Of a DNA stretch of 64,000 nt, positions 37,279-45,745 are shown piece by piece (position 1 is the stretch's first letter; every line of letters begins with the position of its first letter). Location: NCBI GenBank assembly GCA_945952225.1, contig CAMFHP010000018.1, forward strand, positions 1-64,000. The letters are read 5' to 3'. A program made the position numbers and the translations under genes. The notes under the pieces were generated by a model. It worked only from the letters and a program-made list of their open reading frames with translations, searched no databases and was not told the origin of the DNA. This stretch comes from an uncultured Myxococcaceae bacterium. Lineage in GTDB: Bacteria; Myxococcota_A; Polyangia; Polyangiales; Ga0077539.

Positions 37279-39003
37279 TCAGGCGCCGCGCAGCGGGCGT
37301 CCGAGGAGCCAGCGCGGGGGCTGCGGGGCGCGTACGGCCACGGTGAGTCCGCCGAGGGAGAACGTGCGCGCGGGGGTGGTGGGGAGCGTCACGCCACCGG
37401 GGAAGACGGAGAGGTTCCGCGACGAGAGCGTGAGGAGGTCGACGAAGCCGTCTCCGTTGAGGTCACGGCCGAAGATCGCCCCCGAGCGCACCGGGGAGTC
37501 CGCAGACGCGATGGTGGGACCGGAGGCCGAGCCGAAGCAGATCCCGTCGGCGATGCTCGCCGTGCTGCCCTCGCGCGTGCAGGCCACGTCGTCGAAGCCG
37601 TCGCCGTTCAGGTCACCGAGCGCGATCGCCGATGTGCCGCGCAGCGCCTGCACCCGCACGCTCGCACCGTCGGTCACGTCGCCGCGCACGACGGATGCGC
37701 CGACCACAAGACTCGACGCGCCGCTCCCCCGAAGCTCTCGCGCGAAGAGATCGGTGCGGCCGTCGCCGTCGACATCGCCCGCGCTGGAGAACCTTGCGTT
37801 CGCGGACACCGTCGCCGCGAACGTGGAGCCCTCGACGAGTCCGCGTGCAGACCCGAAGAGCGCGTGCCGCATGTCGTTGCTGTCGACGAGAAACACGTCT
37901 GCGAACGCATCGTCGTTCCACGCGAGGTGCGTCGTCACCGTCAGCGTCGCGGCGGCACGGAGCACCTCGGCACTCCGCGAGAAACGCAGCGCCGCATCGC
38001 CGAAGCGCGTCACCAGGATGTTCCCCGCACCCGCATCGGCGCCATTCGAAACGAGTTCAAGCAGGTCTGCGTAGCCGTCGCCGTCGACATCGCCCGCAGG
38101 TGCGAGACCGACGGACACCCCGGAGAGTGAAGCCCACGGCGTGGTCACCAACGTCGGCGTCGCGCCGCCGCGCACCGTGCGAAGCACGCCGCCGCGCTCA
38201 ACGAACAGGTCGACGTAGCCGTCTCCGTCGAGGTCCCCCACGAGTCGGATCGCGCCCCGGGTGAGAAAGTCCTCGGGCGGCAGTCCCTCGACCATCACGC
38301 TGCGCGTGGGCGTCGACGAGAGCCCCGTGGGACCGCCCGTGTGCACATCGAGGAGTCCCGACGCTTCGAGCACGAGCACATCGCCGTATCCATCGCCGTT
38401 GAGGTCGACGAACGCGCCATCGTGGGTCGCGCGCGGTGACGAGCGCCGGGGCACCACCATCTCCCAGGTCGCGGAGGTGGTCGCGCCTGCACGCACGCGC
38501 CAGAACACCACGCCGGGCGGGAGATCCTCGGGCATGGTGAAGGTCTCGCCGTCCACGTCGGCACCCACGAGCACCTCGGCGCAGTCGCGCGCACGGCACA
38601 GCTCCACTCGCACCGGCGCGGGCGAGGTGCGCGCCCAGCGGAGCACCGGACGGCGCGAGCGCACGAACGACGACGACGAGGGCGCGCGAAGGCGCGGCGC
38701 GGTGATCGGCGCGCAGCCTTCGTCGCCGGGCCACGTTCCCATCGGGCACGCGGCGTCGGGCGCGTCGACGGAGGACACGTCTGTCATGTCCGCGGAGGAC
38801 GCGTCGACGAGGTCGTCTGCCGTGTCGCGCGTCGCATCGATGGAGGCATCGACGGTGTCTTCGAACGCGCCGTCCGCAACGCGCGCGTCTGTTGGCGCGG
38901 GCGTGTCGGCGGTCGCATCGACGCGCACGATCACGAGATCGGGCAGGCACGCGGCCGTGGAGAGTGAGAGCGAGACGAGGAGCGGAATCGGGTGGGTTCG
39001 CAT
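37279..39003 (-). CDS. FG-GAP/VCBS repeat lipoprotein
   Basis: 574 residues from ATG 39003. Signal peptide ends STAAC; an Asp/Thr/Val linker follows (TPAPTDARVADGAFED). Residues 95-180 resemble a fibronectin-type segment (RPVLRWARTSPAPVRVELC). From about 190 on there are six to seven FG-GAP units with the calcium-loop pattern DLNGDGYGDVLVL, DLDGDGYVDLFVE, DVDGDGYADLLEL, DVDGDGRTDLFAR, DLNGDGFDDVACT, DLNGDGFVDLLTL, forming one beta-propeller. Expected extracytoplasmic, calcium binding; ligand unknown. Confidence 0.88.
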   Translation of the reverse strand: MRTHPIPLLVSLSLSTAACLPDLVIVRVDATADTPAPTDARVADGAFEDTVDASIDATRDTADDLVDASSADMTDVSSVDAPDAACPMGTWPGDEGCAPITAPRLRAPSSSSFVRSRRPVLRWARTSPAPVRVELCRARDCAEVLVGADVDGETFTMPEDLPPGVVFWRVRAGATTSATWEMVVPRRSSPRATHDGAFVDLNGDGYGDVLVLEASGLLDVHTGGPTGLSSTPTRSVMVEGLPPEDFLTRGAIRLVGDLDGDGYVDLFVERGGVLRTVRGGATPTLVTTPWASLSGVSVGLAPAGDVDGDGYADLLELVSNGADAGAGNILVTRFGDAALRFSRSAEVLRAAATLTVTTHLAWNDDAFADVFLVDSNDMRHALFGSARGLVEGSTFAATVSANARFSSAGDVDGDGRTDLFARELRGSGASSLVVGASVVRGDVTDGASVRVQALRGTSAIALGDLNGDGFDDVACTREGSTASIADGICFGSASGPTIASADSPVRSGAIFGRDLNGDGFVDLLTLSSRNLSVFPGGVTLPTTPARTFSLGGLTVAVRAPQPPRWLLGRPLRGA

Positions 39004-39010
39004 GCCGCGA

Positions 39011-39016
39011 AGGCTA
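39011..39016 (-). promoter_or_regulatory. candidate -10 element of a leaderless promoter (FG-GAP gene)
   Basis: On the minus strand TAGCCT is followed by TCGCGGC and ATG 39003, a gap of 7 bases; TCTACA at 39034-39039 is a fair -35 with 17-base spacing. Confidence 0.45.
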
Positions 39017-39093
39017 TCGCGGAGCCATCACCGTGTAGAGCGGGTGTCGACGCGAGGTGTGTTGGATGTGCCCGCGCCGACTCGTGTTGACCG

Positions 39094-40347
39094 TCAGTCG
39101 CAGAGGTGCGTCACGGTGTTACAGCTCAGGCCGGCCTCTTCGCACACGCCGGGGGTCGCCTCGCAGCGAGGCCAGCACACGCCGAAGGTGCCGCCCGCAC
39201 GGCAGAAGTAGTTCGAGCGGCAGTCGCCGTCGGTGAAGCACTGCTGAAAGCAGAACTGCGCGACAGGCTCTCCATCGGCAGACGTGCGGAGGCACACACC
39301 GGTCGGCCCGCACGGAACCGTGCGGCAGTCGTAGGCGCAGTATCCGCCGGGGAATCCGTCGGCCGCGGTAGCGCACACCGCACGCCCCGCAGAGGCGTTG
39401 GGGCAGGTCGTGTTCGAGGTGCAGGCGACGCCCGGCTGATCCGTGGAGGCCGATGGCGTCATGCAACGACCGCCCATGCAGAACTGCCCGGCCGCGCAGC
39501 GCGTACCGCACGCGCCGCAGTTCGAGGTGTCCGCCGACACGTCGAGGCACACGCCGCCGCACACCTGGTTGGGCGCCGCGCAGGGCGTCACGCACGTGCC
39601 GCTCTGGCAGAGCTGGCCCGCGCCGCAACGGGTGTTGCACGCGCCGCAGTTCGAGATGTCGGCCGACACGTCGGTGCAGCTCGACCCGCACATGCGACGG
39701 GGCGCAGGGCAGGTGCTCATGCACGACCCGTTGTTGCAGACCGCGCCCGCCGCACACGCGCGGCCGCAGCCGCCGCAGTTGGCGCCGTCACTGAGCGGGT
39801 TCACACACGACGTACCGCAGAGGGTCGTGCCGACGGGGCACACGCAGGTGCCGCCAGAGCAGGCCGTGCCCGTCGGGCAGACGGTGCCGCAGCCGCCGCA
39901 GTTGGTGGGGTCCGACGACGTGTCGGTGCAGAACATCCCGCACTGCGCGCGGGGCGCAGAGCAGCCCGTCACGGTGACGCAGGTGCCACCCTGGCAGATC
40001 TGCGATGGCGAGCAGCGCGTGTTGCACGCGCCGCAGTTCGCTTCGTCGGTCGACGTGTCACGACAGAACGCGCCGCAGAGCGCGAGGCCGCCGGGACAGC
40101 CCATCATCGTCGGCACATCCGGCGTCGCGGGCGTGTCGGGCGTCGCAGGCGTGTCCGGCGTCGCGGGCGTGTCGGTCGCAGCGGGCGTGTCCATCGCGAC
40201 GGGGCTGTCGGGCGTCACCGCGCTGTCTTCGGTCGTGCTGCCGTCGGGGTCACCGCCGCCGCCGCCGCCGGAGCCGCCCTTCGCCGAACACGCCGCGAGC
40301 GACGCCATCACGAGCGCCATCGCGAGCTTGCGAGAATCCATGGTCAT
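39094..40347 (-). CDS. Stig1-like Cys-rich lipoprotein
   Basis: 417 residues from ATG 40347, with AGAGAGG 6 bases upstream. Lipobox LAAC, a poly-Gly stretch, a DTPAT-repeat linker, then five or six units of the form CGxxCxDxxxDxxNCGxCxxxCxxGxxCxxGxC, the pattern of the Stig1 family found in plants and very often in Myxococcota. The C-terminal 130 residues are a different Cys-rich region (CTSNTTCPN, CFTDGDCRSNYFC) like the lipoprotein at 26.2 kb. Probably surface exposed and disulfide rich; role unknown. Confidence 0.85.
   Translation of the reverse strand: MTMDSRKLAMALVMASLAACSAKGGSGGGGGGDPDGSTTEDSAVTPDSPVAMDTPAATDTPATPDTPATPDTPATPDVPTMMGCPGGLALCGAFCRDTSTDEANCGACNTRCSPSQICQGGTCVTVTGCSAPRAQCGMFCTDTSSDPTNCGGCGTVCPTGTACSGGTCVCPVGTTLCGTSCVNPLSDGANCGGCGRACAAGAVCNNGSCMSTCPAPRRMCGSSCTDVSADISNCGACNTRCGAGQLCQSGTCVTPCAAPNQVCGGVCLDVSADTSNCGACGTRCAAGQFCMGGRCMTPSASTDQPGVACTSNTTCPNASAGRAVCATAADGFPGGYCAYDCRTVPCGPTGVCLRTSADGEPVAQFCFQQCFTDGDCRSNYFCRAGGTFGVCWPRCEATPGVCEEAGLSCNTVTHLCD
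40117..40200. repeat. short in-gene tandem repeat encoding the DTPAT linker
   Basis: A 15-18 base unit of the type GTGTCGGGCGTCGCG repeats about five times and encodes, on the minus strand, the linker DTPATPDTPATPD of the Stig1-like lipoprotein. Length may vary between strains by slippage. Confidence 0.6.
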
Positions 40348-40481
40348 CGAGTGCCTCTCTGTTGCCTGCTACGAAGAGAACGCGCCGCGCCCGATGGCCG
40401 CACCGGGGCCGCGAGGGCGCGGAGGGTCGGTCGGATGGTCCATGCCGTCAAGGTCCGCGCAGGCGCACGAACCGCGCTCGG

Positions 40482-41786
40482 TCACGCGGCGTCGCCGTCG
40501 CGCTCGGTGCCGAACGATCCCTCCCAGCGCGCGATCACCACGGAGGCGAGTCCGTTGCCCGTCACGTTGATCGCGGTGCGGGCCATGTCCATCACCTCGT
40601 CGACCGCGAGGAGCATCGCCACTCCAGCCTCGCCCGGCAGATTGAACGACGCGCACGTGCCCGCGATGATCACCAGCGTCGCGCGAGGAACACCCGCCAC
40701 GCCCTTCGACGTGAGCATGAAGGTCAGCATCATCGCGATCTGCTGCGAGAGCGGCATGTGGCGCCCCGCGGCCTGCGCGATCGTGAGGCTCGCGAGCACG
40801 AGGTAGAGCGTCGAGCCGTCGAGGTTGAAGCTGTACCCCGCGGGAATCACGAAGCTCGCCACGCGCCGCGGCACGCCGAAGCGCACCATCTCTTCGAGGA
40901 GCTTCGGCAGCGCCGCCTCGCTGCTCGCCGTGCTGAACGCCGTGATCGCAGGCTCGCGGATCGCGCGCAGAAAGCCACGGACGGGCGTGCGCGTGAGCAG
41001 CATCACGGGCACGAACACGAAGGCGAAGAGGCACACGAGCGCGAGGTAGAGGCTCCCCACGACGCGGGCGTACTGCGCGAGGAGGTGACCCACCGCGGAC
41101 CATCCGCGCACCTCGACGCCGTCGACCACGTGGCCCGAGGCCATGTGCGAGACGTTGTAGGCCATCGCGCCGAACACGCCGATGGGCGTGAGCGACATCA
41201 CCATGTCGGTGTAGCGGAACATCACCTGCGTGAGTCCGTCGAAGAACGCGAAGACGGCCCGGCCCTTGTCGCCCGCGCGGGTGAGCGCCACGCCGAAGAT
41301 CGACGCGAAGACCACCACGGGGAGGATGTCTCCCTCCGCGGCGTGCTTGAAGAAGTTGCTCGGAAAGGCATGGAGCGCCGTCTCCCAGCCCGTGGGCGGC
41401 GTGGCGAGTGCGACGTGTCCGTCGACGCGGAGCGGGAGCCCCTCGCCCGGTCGCAGTCCGTTGGCGATCGCGAGGCCGATGATCAGCGCGAGCGTGGTGA
41501 CCACTTCGAAGTAGATCAGCGCGCGGGCCCCCATGCGTCCGACCGCGCGCACGTCGCCGGTCTGCGCGATGCCCGTCACGATCGTCGCCATGAGAATCGG
41601 AACGATCACGCTCTTGATGAGCGCGATGAACGCCTTGGAGCAGAAGCGAAAGAGCTCGTAGGCGATGGGGTGCTGGTTCTGCGGGAGGAACCCTCCGAGC
41701 AGCACGCCGAGCGCGAGGCCCGCGAAGATGTGCACCGTGCCCGACCGATACCAGGGGCGCCCCGCCGTCGCCGTGTCTGCGCTCAT
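40482..41786 (-). CDS. dicarboxylate/amino acid:cation symporter (DAACS family)
   Basis: 434 residues from ATG 41786. Inner-membrane transporter for C4-dicarboxylates or glutamate/aspartate driven by H+ or Na+. Family hallmarks are present: IKSVIVPILMATIVTGIA, the hairpin-1 serine run FSTASSEAALPKL, the GYSFNLDGSTLYL motif of TM7 and hairpin 2 through NVTGNGLASVVIARWEG. Length and hydrophobic pattern are normal (8 helices plus two re-entrant loops). The substrate cannot be decided from sequence alone. The start is only about 10-15 bases from that of the divergent gene. Confidence 0.9.
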   Translation of the reverse strand: MSADTATAGRPWYRSGTVHIFAGLALGVLLGGFLPQNQHPIAYELFRFCSKAFIALIKSVIVPILMATIVTGIAQTGDVRAVGRMGARALIYFEVVTTLALIIGLAIANGLRPGEGLPLRVDGHVALATPPTGWETALHAFPSNFFKHAAEGDILPVVVFASIFGVALTRAGDKGRAVFAFFDGLTQVMFRYTDMVMSLTPIGVFGAMAYNVSHMASGHVVDGVEVRGWSAVGHLLAQYARVVGSLYLALVCLFAFVFVPVMLLTRTPVRGFLRAIREPAITAFSTASSEAALPKLLEEMVRFGVPRRVASFVIPAGYSFNLDGSTLYLVLASLTIAQAAGRHMPLSQQIAMMLTFMLTSKGVAGVPRATLVIIAGTCASFNLPGEAGVAMLLAVDEVMDMARTAINVTGNGLASVVIARWEGSFGTERDGDAA

Positions 41787-41800
41787 GCTCCGACGTGTAC

Positions 41801-43147
41801 ATGGTTTCGCGTGTCGGGTGTGCGCCCGCCGCGCGGGTGTGTATCGTCGCGCCCGTCGTGATCGCCCTGCTCGCGCAGCTCGCGTGCTCCATCGAGGTCG
41901 TGCCCGCCGACGAGGCGACGGCACGCGCCGGTCGCCCCGCCGCGATCGAGCACGTCATCGCCTTCGAAGACGCCCTCACCGGCGAGTCGCTCACCGTGGC
42001 CGACGTCTCGTCGCTCGGAACCTCCGCGCGCGTCGACGGAGCACCCATGGCCCTCGACGGCGAGGAAGCATCCCCCGATGGCGCGATGCTGCGCCGCGTG
42101 TGGCGTGTTCCCGACGCGGGCAACCGCTACGCGCTCGTGGTCGATGGCGGCGACGCGCGACGCTACTTCGGGTGCTCCGTCGAGGTGCCCATCGAGGGCC
42201 CCGAGGTTCGCCGTGTGCGCGTGGCGCTCGTGCCCCGTGCGCGCGACGTCTCCGTCGACGTGGCGATCACCCGCGGAGCGTCGGTGCGCGCGCTCCCGCC
42301 CGCCGCCCTGCGCGCGTTGGAGCTGCGCCCCGAGTCGTCGTCGGAGCGCGACCTCGACGTGCACGCGGGACGCTGCTCGGGCGAACAACCCGCCGAGGGA
42401 AGCCACTGGTGTGTGCGCTCCCTCGCCGCCGCACCGGGACCGCTCCGTCTCCGCGCCGCCGTGCCCGGCTGGGGACTCGCCGCGCTCACCGCCGACGGCA
42501 CCTCGCCCGACCGCACGCTCGCCCTCACCGCGCGCTTCGAGGGACACCATCTCCCCGCAGCGACGGTGCGCGCGGGCGTGGCCGTTCCCCTCGTGCAGGG
42601 CGGCGGCGCGGGCGGTCTCGTGACCCTCGACGTCGCCACGCCCGACGCGCTCCACGGACGCACCTGCCCCCTCGATGCGCTCTGCGCGCGCCCCGTGCTC
42701 CACGCGGGCGTCGGGAACCTCCCGTACACGCGCGAGTACGTGCTCACCGGGCCCGGCGCGCGCACGCAACCCGACGGCGCGACATCGGGGTCGTTGTGGC
42801 TCTTCGAAGTGGGCGGTGGCGTCACGGTGGCCCCTCCCGGCACGGCCGACGCGCTGCGCATCACGGCCCTGGGCTCGGTGCTCCTCGGCGCGCGCGGCGA
42901 CGAACGCGGGGACGACGGCGCGGTGCGATCGCCCGCCACGGCGCGCATGGGCGTCGGGGTCGACCTCGTGGCCGCGTGGCGTTTTGCAGGTCCCTTTCAG
43001 CTCTACGCCGGCGCGCGCACGCAGTGGTTCCCCGCGTTCGGTGTGCTCGGGCGCGACTTCTCGTTCCTCGGCGACGCGACGCCCTCGACGCAGACGGCAT
43101 CGCTTCTGCAGTTCGCCCTCCACGCAGGAGTGGGATTCGAGCCATGA
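41801..43147 (+). CDS. putative lipoprotein, unknown, translationally coupled to next gene
   Basis: About 449 residues. The signal segment CIVAPVVIALLAQLAC ends in a lipobox-like LAC. The start is uncertain: GTG 41795, ATG 41801, GTG 41837 and GTG 41858 are all in frame, and a -10-like TATCGT (41842-41847) would favour 41858, although that leaves a signal without a basic residue. The body is beta-rich with a cysteine pair region (TCPLDALCARPV) and a C-terminal part resembling the end of an outer-membrane barrel. No family recognised. The stop overlaps the next ATG (ATGA), so expression is coupled. Confidence 0.65.
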   Translation: MVSRVGCAPAARVCIVAPVVIALLAQLACSIEVVPADEATARAGRPAAIEHVIAFEDALTGESLTVADVSSLGTSARVDGAPMALDGEEASPDGAMLRRVWRVPDAGNRYALVVDGGDARRYFGCSVEVPIEGPEVRRVRVALVPRARDVSVDVAITRGASVRALPPAALRALELRPESSSERDLDVHAGRCSGEQPAEGSHWCVRSLAAAPGPLRLRAAVPGWGLAALTADGTSPDRTLALTARFEGHHLPAATVRAGVAVPLVQGGGAGGLVTLDVATPDALHGRTCPLDALCARPVLHAGVGNLPYTREYVLTGPGARTQPDGATSGSLWLFEVGGGVTVAPPGTADALRITALGSVLLGARGDERGDDGAVRSPATARMGVGVDLVAAWRFAGPFQLYAGARTQWFPAFGVLGRDFSFLGDATPSTQTASLLQFALHAGVGFEP

Positions 43148-44145
43148 ACCATCGCCTCGTCCGCGCCCTCACGTCGGTGATCTGCGTCCTCGCCGCAGCG
43201 CGCGCCCTCGTCGCGTGCGGTGACATGGCTGCGAGCGGCGCGACCTCGCCCGAGGCCGACGCGGGCACCGACGCGGCGACGAGCGGATGCCGCCGCGCCG
43301 ACGACTGTCCCGACCACAACGACCTCTGCGTCTTCGACTCGCCCACCGCGACCAACGGACGCTGCGCGCCCCCCGTCGACGAAGGCCGCTGCACGCCCGA
43401 CTCGACGGGCTCCGTCGTGGGCACCTCGCAGTGCTACCCCGGCGCGCGCTGCGAGCCCGTGCCCGCGAACCTCAGCGCGCTCGGCGGGCTCTGCTCGTTC
43501 CATGCGCCCGCGGCGCCGCTGTTCACGTCGGGCATCACGCTCCCGAAGATCTCGCTCTCGTCGCCCGACGGATTCACCACGCTGCGGGCCGAAGACGGCG
43601 TGCAGCTTCGATGGGTGCCCCCCGCGGTGCCCGCCGACGCGATCATGGTGGCGGCCGTGCTCCGCGCGCCGCCGCAACGTGCGCAGGGCGCGAACCGCGT
43701 CGCCAACGCGGGCGACGTGGTGTGGCTGTGGTCGTCGCAGGATCCGGGCACCGCCGCGCAGCCCGGCACCGTGGCCCTCGAAGCGGGATGGCGCGTGGGC
43801 TCTGCGGGCCAGCCCACCGCGCGCTTCGGCACCAACGTGCTCGCCGAGGGGCGCTACTGGTGGTTCGTCTACGCGATCCGCGCGGGCACGGTGGTCGCGA
43901 CGAGCGATGTGCTCTCGTTCACCGTGGGCGCCCTGGCCGACGGCGGCGCGTGTGTGCTCGTCGACCAGTGCGTGGCCCAGATGCCCGGCGAGCTGCCCGA
44001 CACCGTCGCGTGCATCCAGGGCCAGTGCCGCCGTCGCTGCGCGTCGGACCTCGACTGCCCGGGACTCGGCGCGCGCTGCGACCTCCAGACGACGGTGCGC
44101 ACCGAGCTCTCGACGCCCCGACGCGGCGGCTACTGCACGCGCTGA
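43144..44145 (+). CDS. Cys-containing lipoprotein, unknown
   Basis: 333 residues from ATG 43144, overlapping the previous stop. Signal peptide with lipobox LVAC, linker (GATSPEADAGTDAATSG), Cys-rich N-terminal segment (CRRADDCPDHNDLCVF), a central beta-rich portion that looks like a fibronectin/Ig-type domain (RYWWFVYAIRAGTVVATSDVLSFTV) and a C-terminal CxnC region (CASDLDCPGLGARC). Likely works with the upstream lipoprotein at the envelope. Confidence 0.75.
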   Translation: MNHRLVRALTSVICVLAAARALVACGDMAASGATSPEADAGTDAATSGCRRADDCPDHNDLCVFDSPTATNGRCAPPVDEGRCTPDSTGSVVGTSQCYPGARCEPVPANLSALGGLCSFHAPAAPLFTSGITLPKISLSSPDGFTTLRAEDGVQLRWVPPAVPADAIMVAAVLRAPPQRAQGANRVANAGDVVWLWSSQDPGTAAQPGTVALEAGWRVGSAGQPTARFGTNVLAEGRYWWFVYAIRAGTVVATSDVLSFTVGALADGGACVLVDQCVAQMPGELPDTVACIQGQCRRRCASDLDCPGLGARCDLQTTVRTELSTPRRGGYCTR

Positions 44146-44199
44146 GCACCGCGGATCTCTTCTCCCCAGCCCCCGAGCTGTGGTAGCGATGTGGCGATT

Positions 44200-44225
44200 G
44201 TCACCGTCACGACGGGATCGGTGAC
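44200..44225. promoter_or_regulatory. inverted repeat, possible operator before the HTH gene
   Basis: GTCACCG (44200-44206) and CGGTGAC (44219-44225) form perfect 7-base arms with a 12-base centre, 55 bases before the TTG start of the regulator gene. Could be an autoregulatory site; no other support. Confidence 0.3.
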
Positions 44226-44279
44226 GAGACCCCAGGCGGGCCCCACATCCAGGGAGTCCCGAGACGAGGAGCGTCTACC

Positions 44280-44849
44280 TTGAGCAAGCTGCTGCACGCC
44301 GAAGAGCTGGCCCGCATCGCGGGGGTTCACAAGAGCACGATCCTGCTGGCGATCCGACGCGGGGAGTTGCACGCCTCGCGCACCGTGGGACGCAGCGCGC
44401 GCATCACGCCCGAGGACGCGCAGACGTACCTCGCCGCGCGCGGCAAGACGCTCCCGCCCGAGCTCGACGTGGGGGCGCAGCGCGCGTCGCTCGCGGTGTT
44501 GAGCGAGAGCGCCGACGTGAGCGCCCTCGTGCGCGGCGCGGTCTCGGCCGACGTCGACCTCGTGGGCGGCGGATCGCTCTACCGCGCGCTCGTCGCCGTG
44601 GGGGCGCGACTGCCCACGGTGGTGGTCGTCGACCTCGACATGGTGTTCATGAACCCGATCTCGTTGATCCGCGCGCTGCGGAGCACGGTCTCGCTTCGCA
44701 CGGCCCACATCGCGGCGCTGGGGCTCCGCGACGACCTCTTCGGCGCGGCCCGCGCGGCGGGCGCGAGCGACGTGCTGCTCAAGCTCGACCCGCGCGGCCT
44801 GGCCGAAGCGCTCACGCGGCTCACCGGTCGCGTGGCCCTCGCCGACTGA
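44280..44849 (+). CDS. excisionase-type HTH fused to a degenerate receiver domain
   Basis: 189 residues from TTG 44280, with GAGGAG 8 bases upstream. Residues 1-55 form a MerR/excisionase-like HTH (LHAEELARIAGVHKSTILLAIRRGELHASR). Residues 68-185 follow the receiver (REC) fold: a central strand VVVVDLDMVFMNP with an Asp at the phosphorylation position and a terminal strand with Lys (DVLLKLDP), but the acidic pair of strand 1 is missing (ASLAVLSES). So it is probably a DNA-binding pseudo-receiver or atypical response regulator. The domain order, DNA-binding first, is reversed from most response regulators. No histidine kinase is adjacent. Confidence 0.75.
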   Translation: MSKLLHAEELARIAGVHKSTILLAIRRGELHASRTVGRSARITPEDAQTYLAARGKTLPPELDVGAQRASLAVLSESADVSALVRGAVSADVDLVGGGSLYRALVAVGARLPTVVVVDLDMVFMNPISLIRALRSTVSLRTAHIAALGLRDDLFGAARAAGASDVLLKLDPRGLAEALTRLTGRVALAD

Positions 44850-44872
44850 CGGTGCGTGCCCCGTGACGGTGA

Positions 44873-44878
44873 TACCGT
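44873..44878 (+). promoter_or_regulatory. candidate -10 element (membrane protein at 44890)
   Basis: TACCGT followed by CGCGCGCGCCG and ATG 44890, a gap of 11 bases; supports ATG 44890 over the GTG at 44863. Confidence 0.4.
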
Positions 44879-44889
44879 CGCGCGCGCCG

Positions 44890-45684
44890 ATGCTCACGCT
44901 CCTCCCCTTTCTGGTGCTCGCGGCGGGCCTCTTCGTGGGCGTTCCCGTCGCGAAGTGGCGCGCTGCACGGCGCGACGCGCTGGGCCTCTGGACGCCCCAC
45001 GCCACGGCCTCCGAACAGGTCGGCGACGGCTACCGCGGCGCCCCGGTCACCCGCATGGTGGCCGACGGCCCTCCGCGGGTCGTGCAGGTCACCGCGGTGC
45101 TCTCGTGGGTGCTCGGAACCATGTTCGTGCCCGGCCTTCTCGGCGGCCTCGTGGGCCTCATCGCGATGGGGTTTGGGCTCCTCTCGGTGCCAGGGCTCGT
45201 GCTCGCGTGGCGCAACTTCAAGCTGGGCGAGCCGCTGATGCGTGGCGATTTCGAGGCCATCGATCGCGCGCGCGGCAATGCCGGGTTCACCGTGGCGCTC
45301 AACGCGGTGGTGCTCACGATGAGCGCCATCGGCACGGCGATCTACGGCGCGAAGCTCGCGCACGGCGACCGCTACGACGCGCCGGGATGGCTCGCGCTCT
45401 GGATCTTCACCGCGCTCTACGCGCTCGTGTCGCTGGGCCACGCGAGCCTCCTCGAACGGAGCGCGAAGGCCATCGAGGCCGAGCAGGTGCGCCGCGGTCA
45501 CGTCGACGACGACGACGCGGCGATCGAGGCGCTGCGGGCCGAGGCGCGGCAGAACCTCTCTGCAGGGGCGGCACCGGTGACGGGCGTGCGGGTGGCCCTC
45601 GACGACGAGGCCGCGCGCGAGTCCGAGGCGCTCGAAGCGGTCGAAGCCGCGCGCCACGACGACGCCCTCCGCCGCGCACGCTAG
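44890..45684 (+). CDS. multi-pass membrane protein, unknown
   Basis: 264 residues from ATG 44890. Hydrophobic segments at the N-terminus (LTLLPFLVLAAGLFVGVPVA), two adjacent ones in the middle (VLSWVLGTMFVPGLLGG; LIAMGFGLLSVPGLVLAW) and two later (FTVALNAVVLTMSAIGTAIYG; LALWIFTALYALVSLGHASLL) give about five spans, followed by a charged, possibly coiled-coil cytoplasmic tail rich in Glu, Ala and Arg. No family recognised. Confidence 0.7.
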   Translation: MLTLLPFLVLAAGLFVGVPVAKWRAARRDALGLWTPHATASEQVGDGYRGAPVTRMVADGPPRVVQVTAVLSWVLGTMFVPGLLGGLVGLIAMGFGLLSVPGLVLAWRNFKLGEPLMRGDFEAIDRARGNAGFTVALNAVVLTMSAIGTAIYGAKLAHGDRYDAPGWLALWIFTALYALVSLGHASLLERSAKAIEAEQVRRGHVDDDDAAIEALRAEARQNLSAGAAPVTGVRVALDDEAARESEALEAVEAARHDDALRRAR

Positions 45685-45745
45685 CGCGCCCTCCGTCGCG
45701 CGGTTCACAAGCGCGCGCAACGGGGATAGAACCCGCCCCCCTCCG

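Noticed and set aside
36801-37346. 181-codon plus-strand frame containing the 14-residue repeat
   Set aside because: Starts inside the small lipoprotein gene in another frame, and has no own start or ribosome site; treated as DNA repeat.
39094-40347. Plant-like Stig1 gene as evidence of gene transfer from a eukaryote
   Set aside because: This repeat pattern is common in Myxococcota lipoproteins, and base composition does not differ from neighbours.
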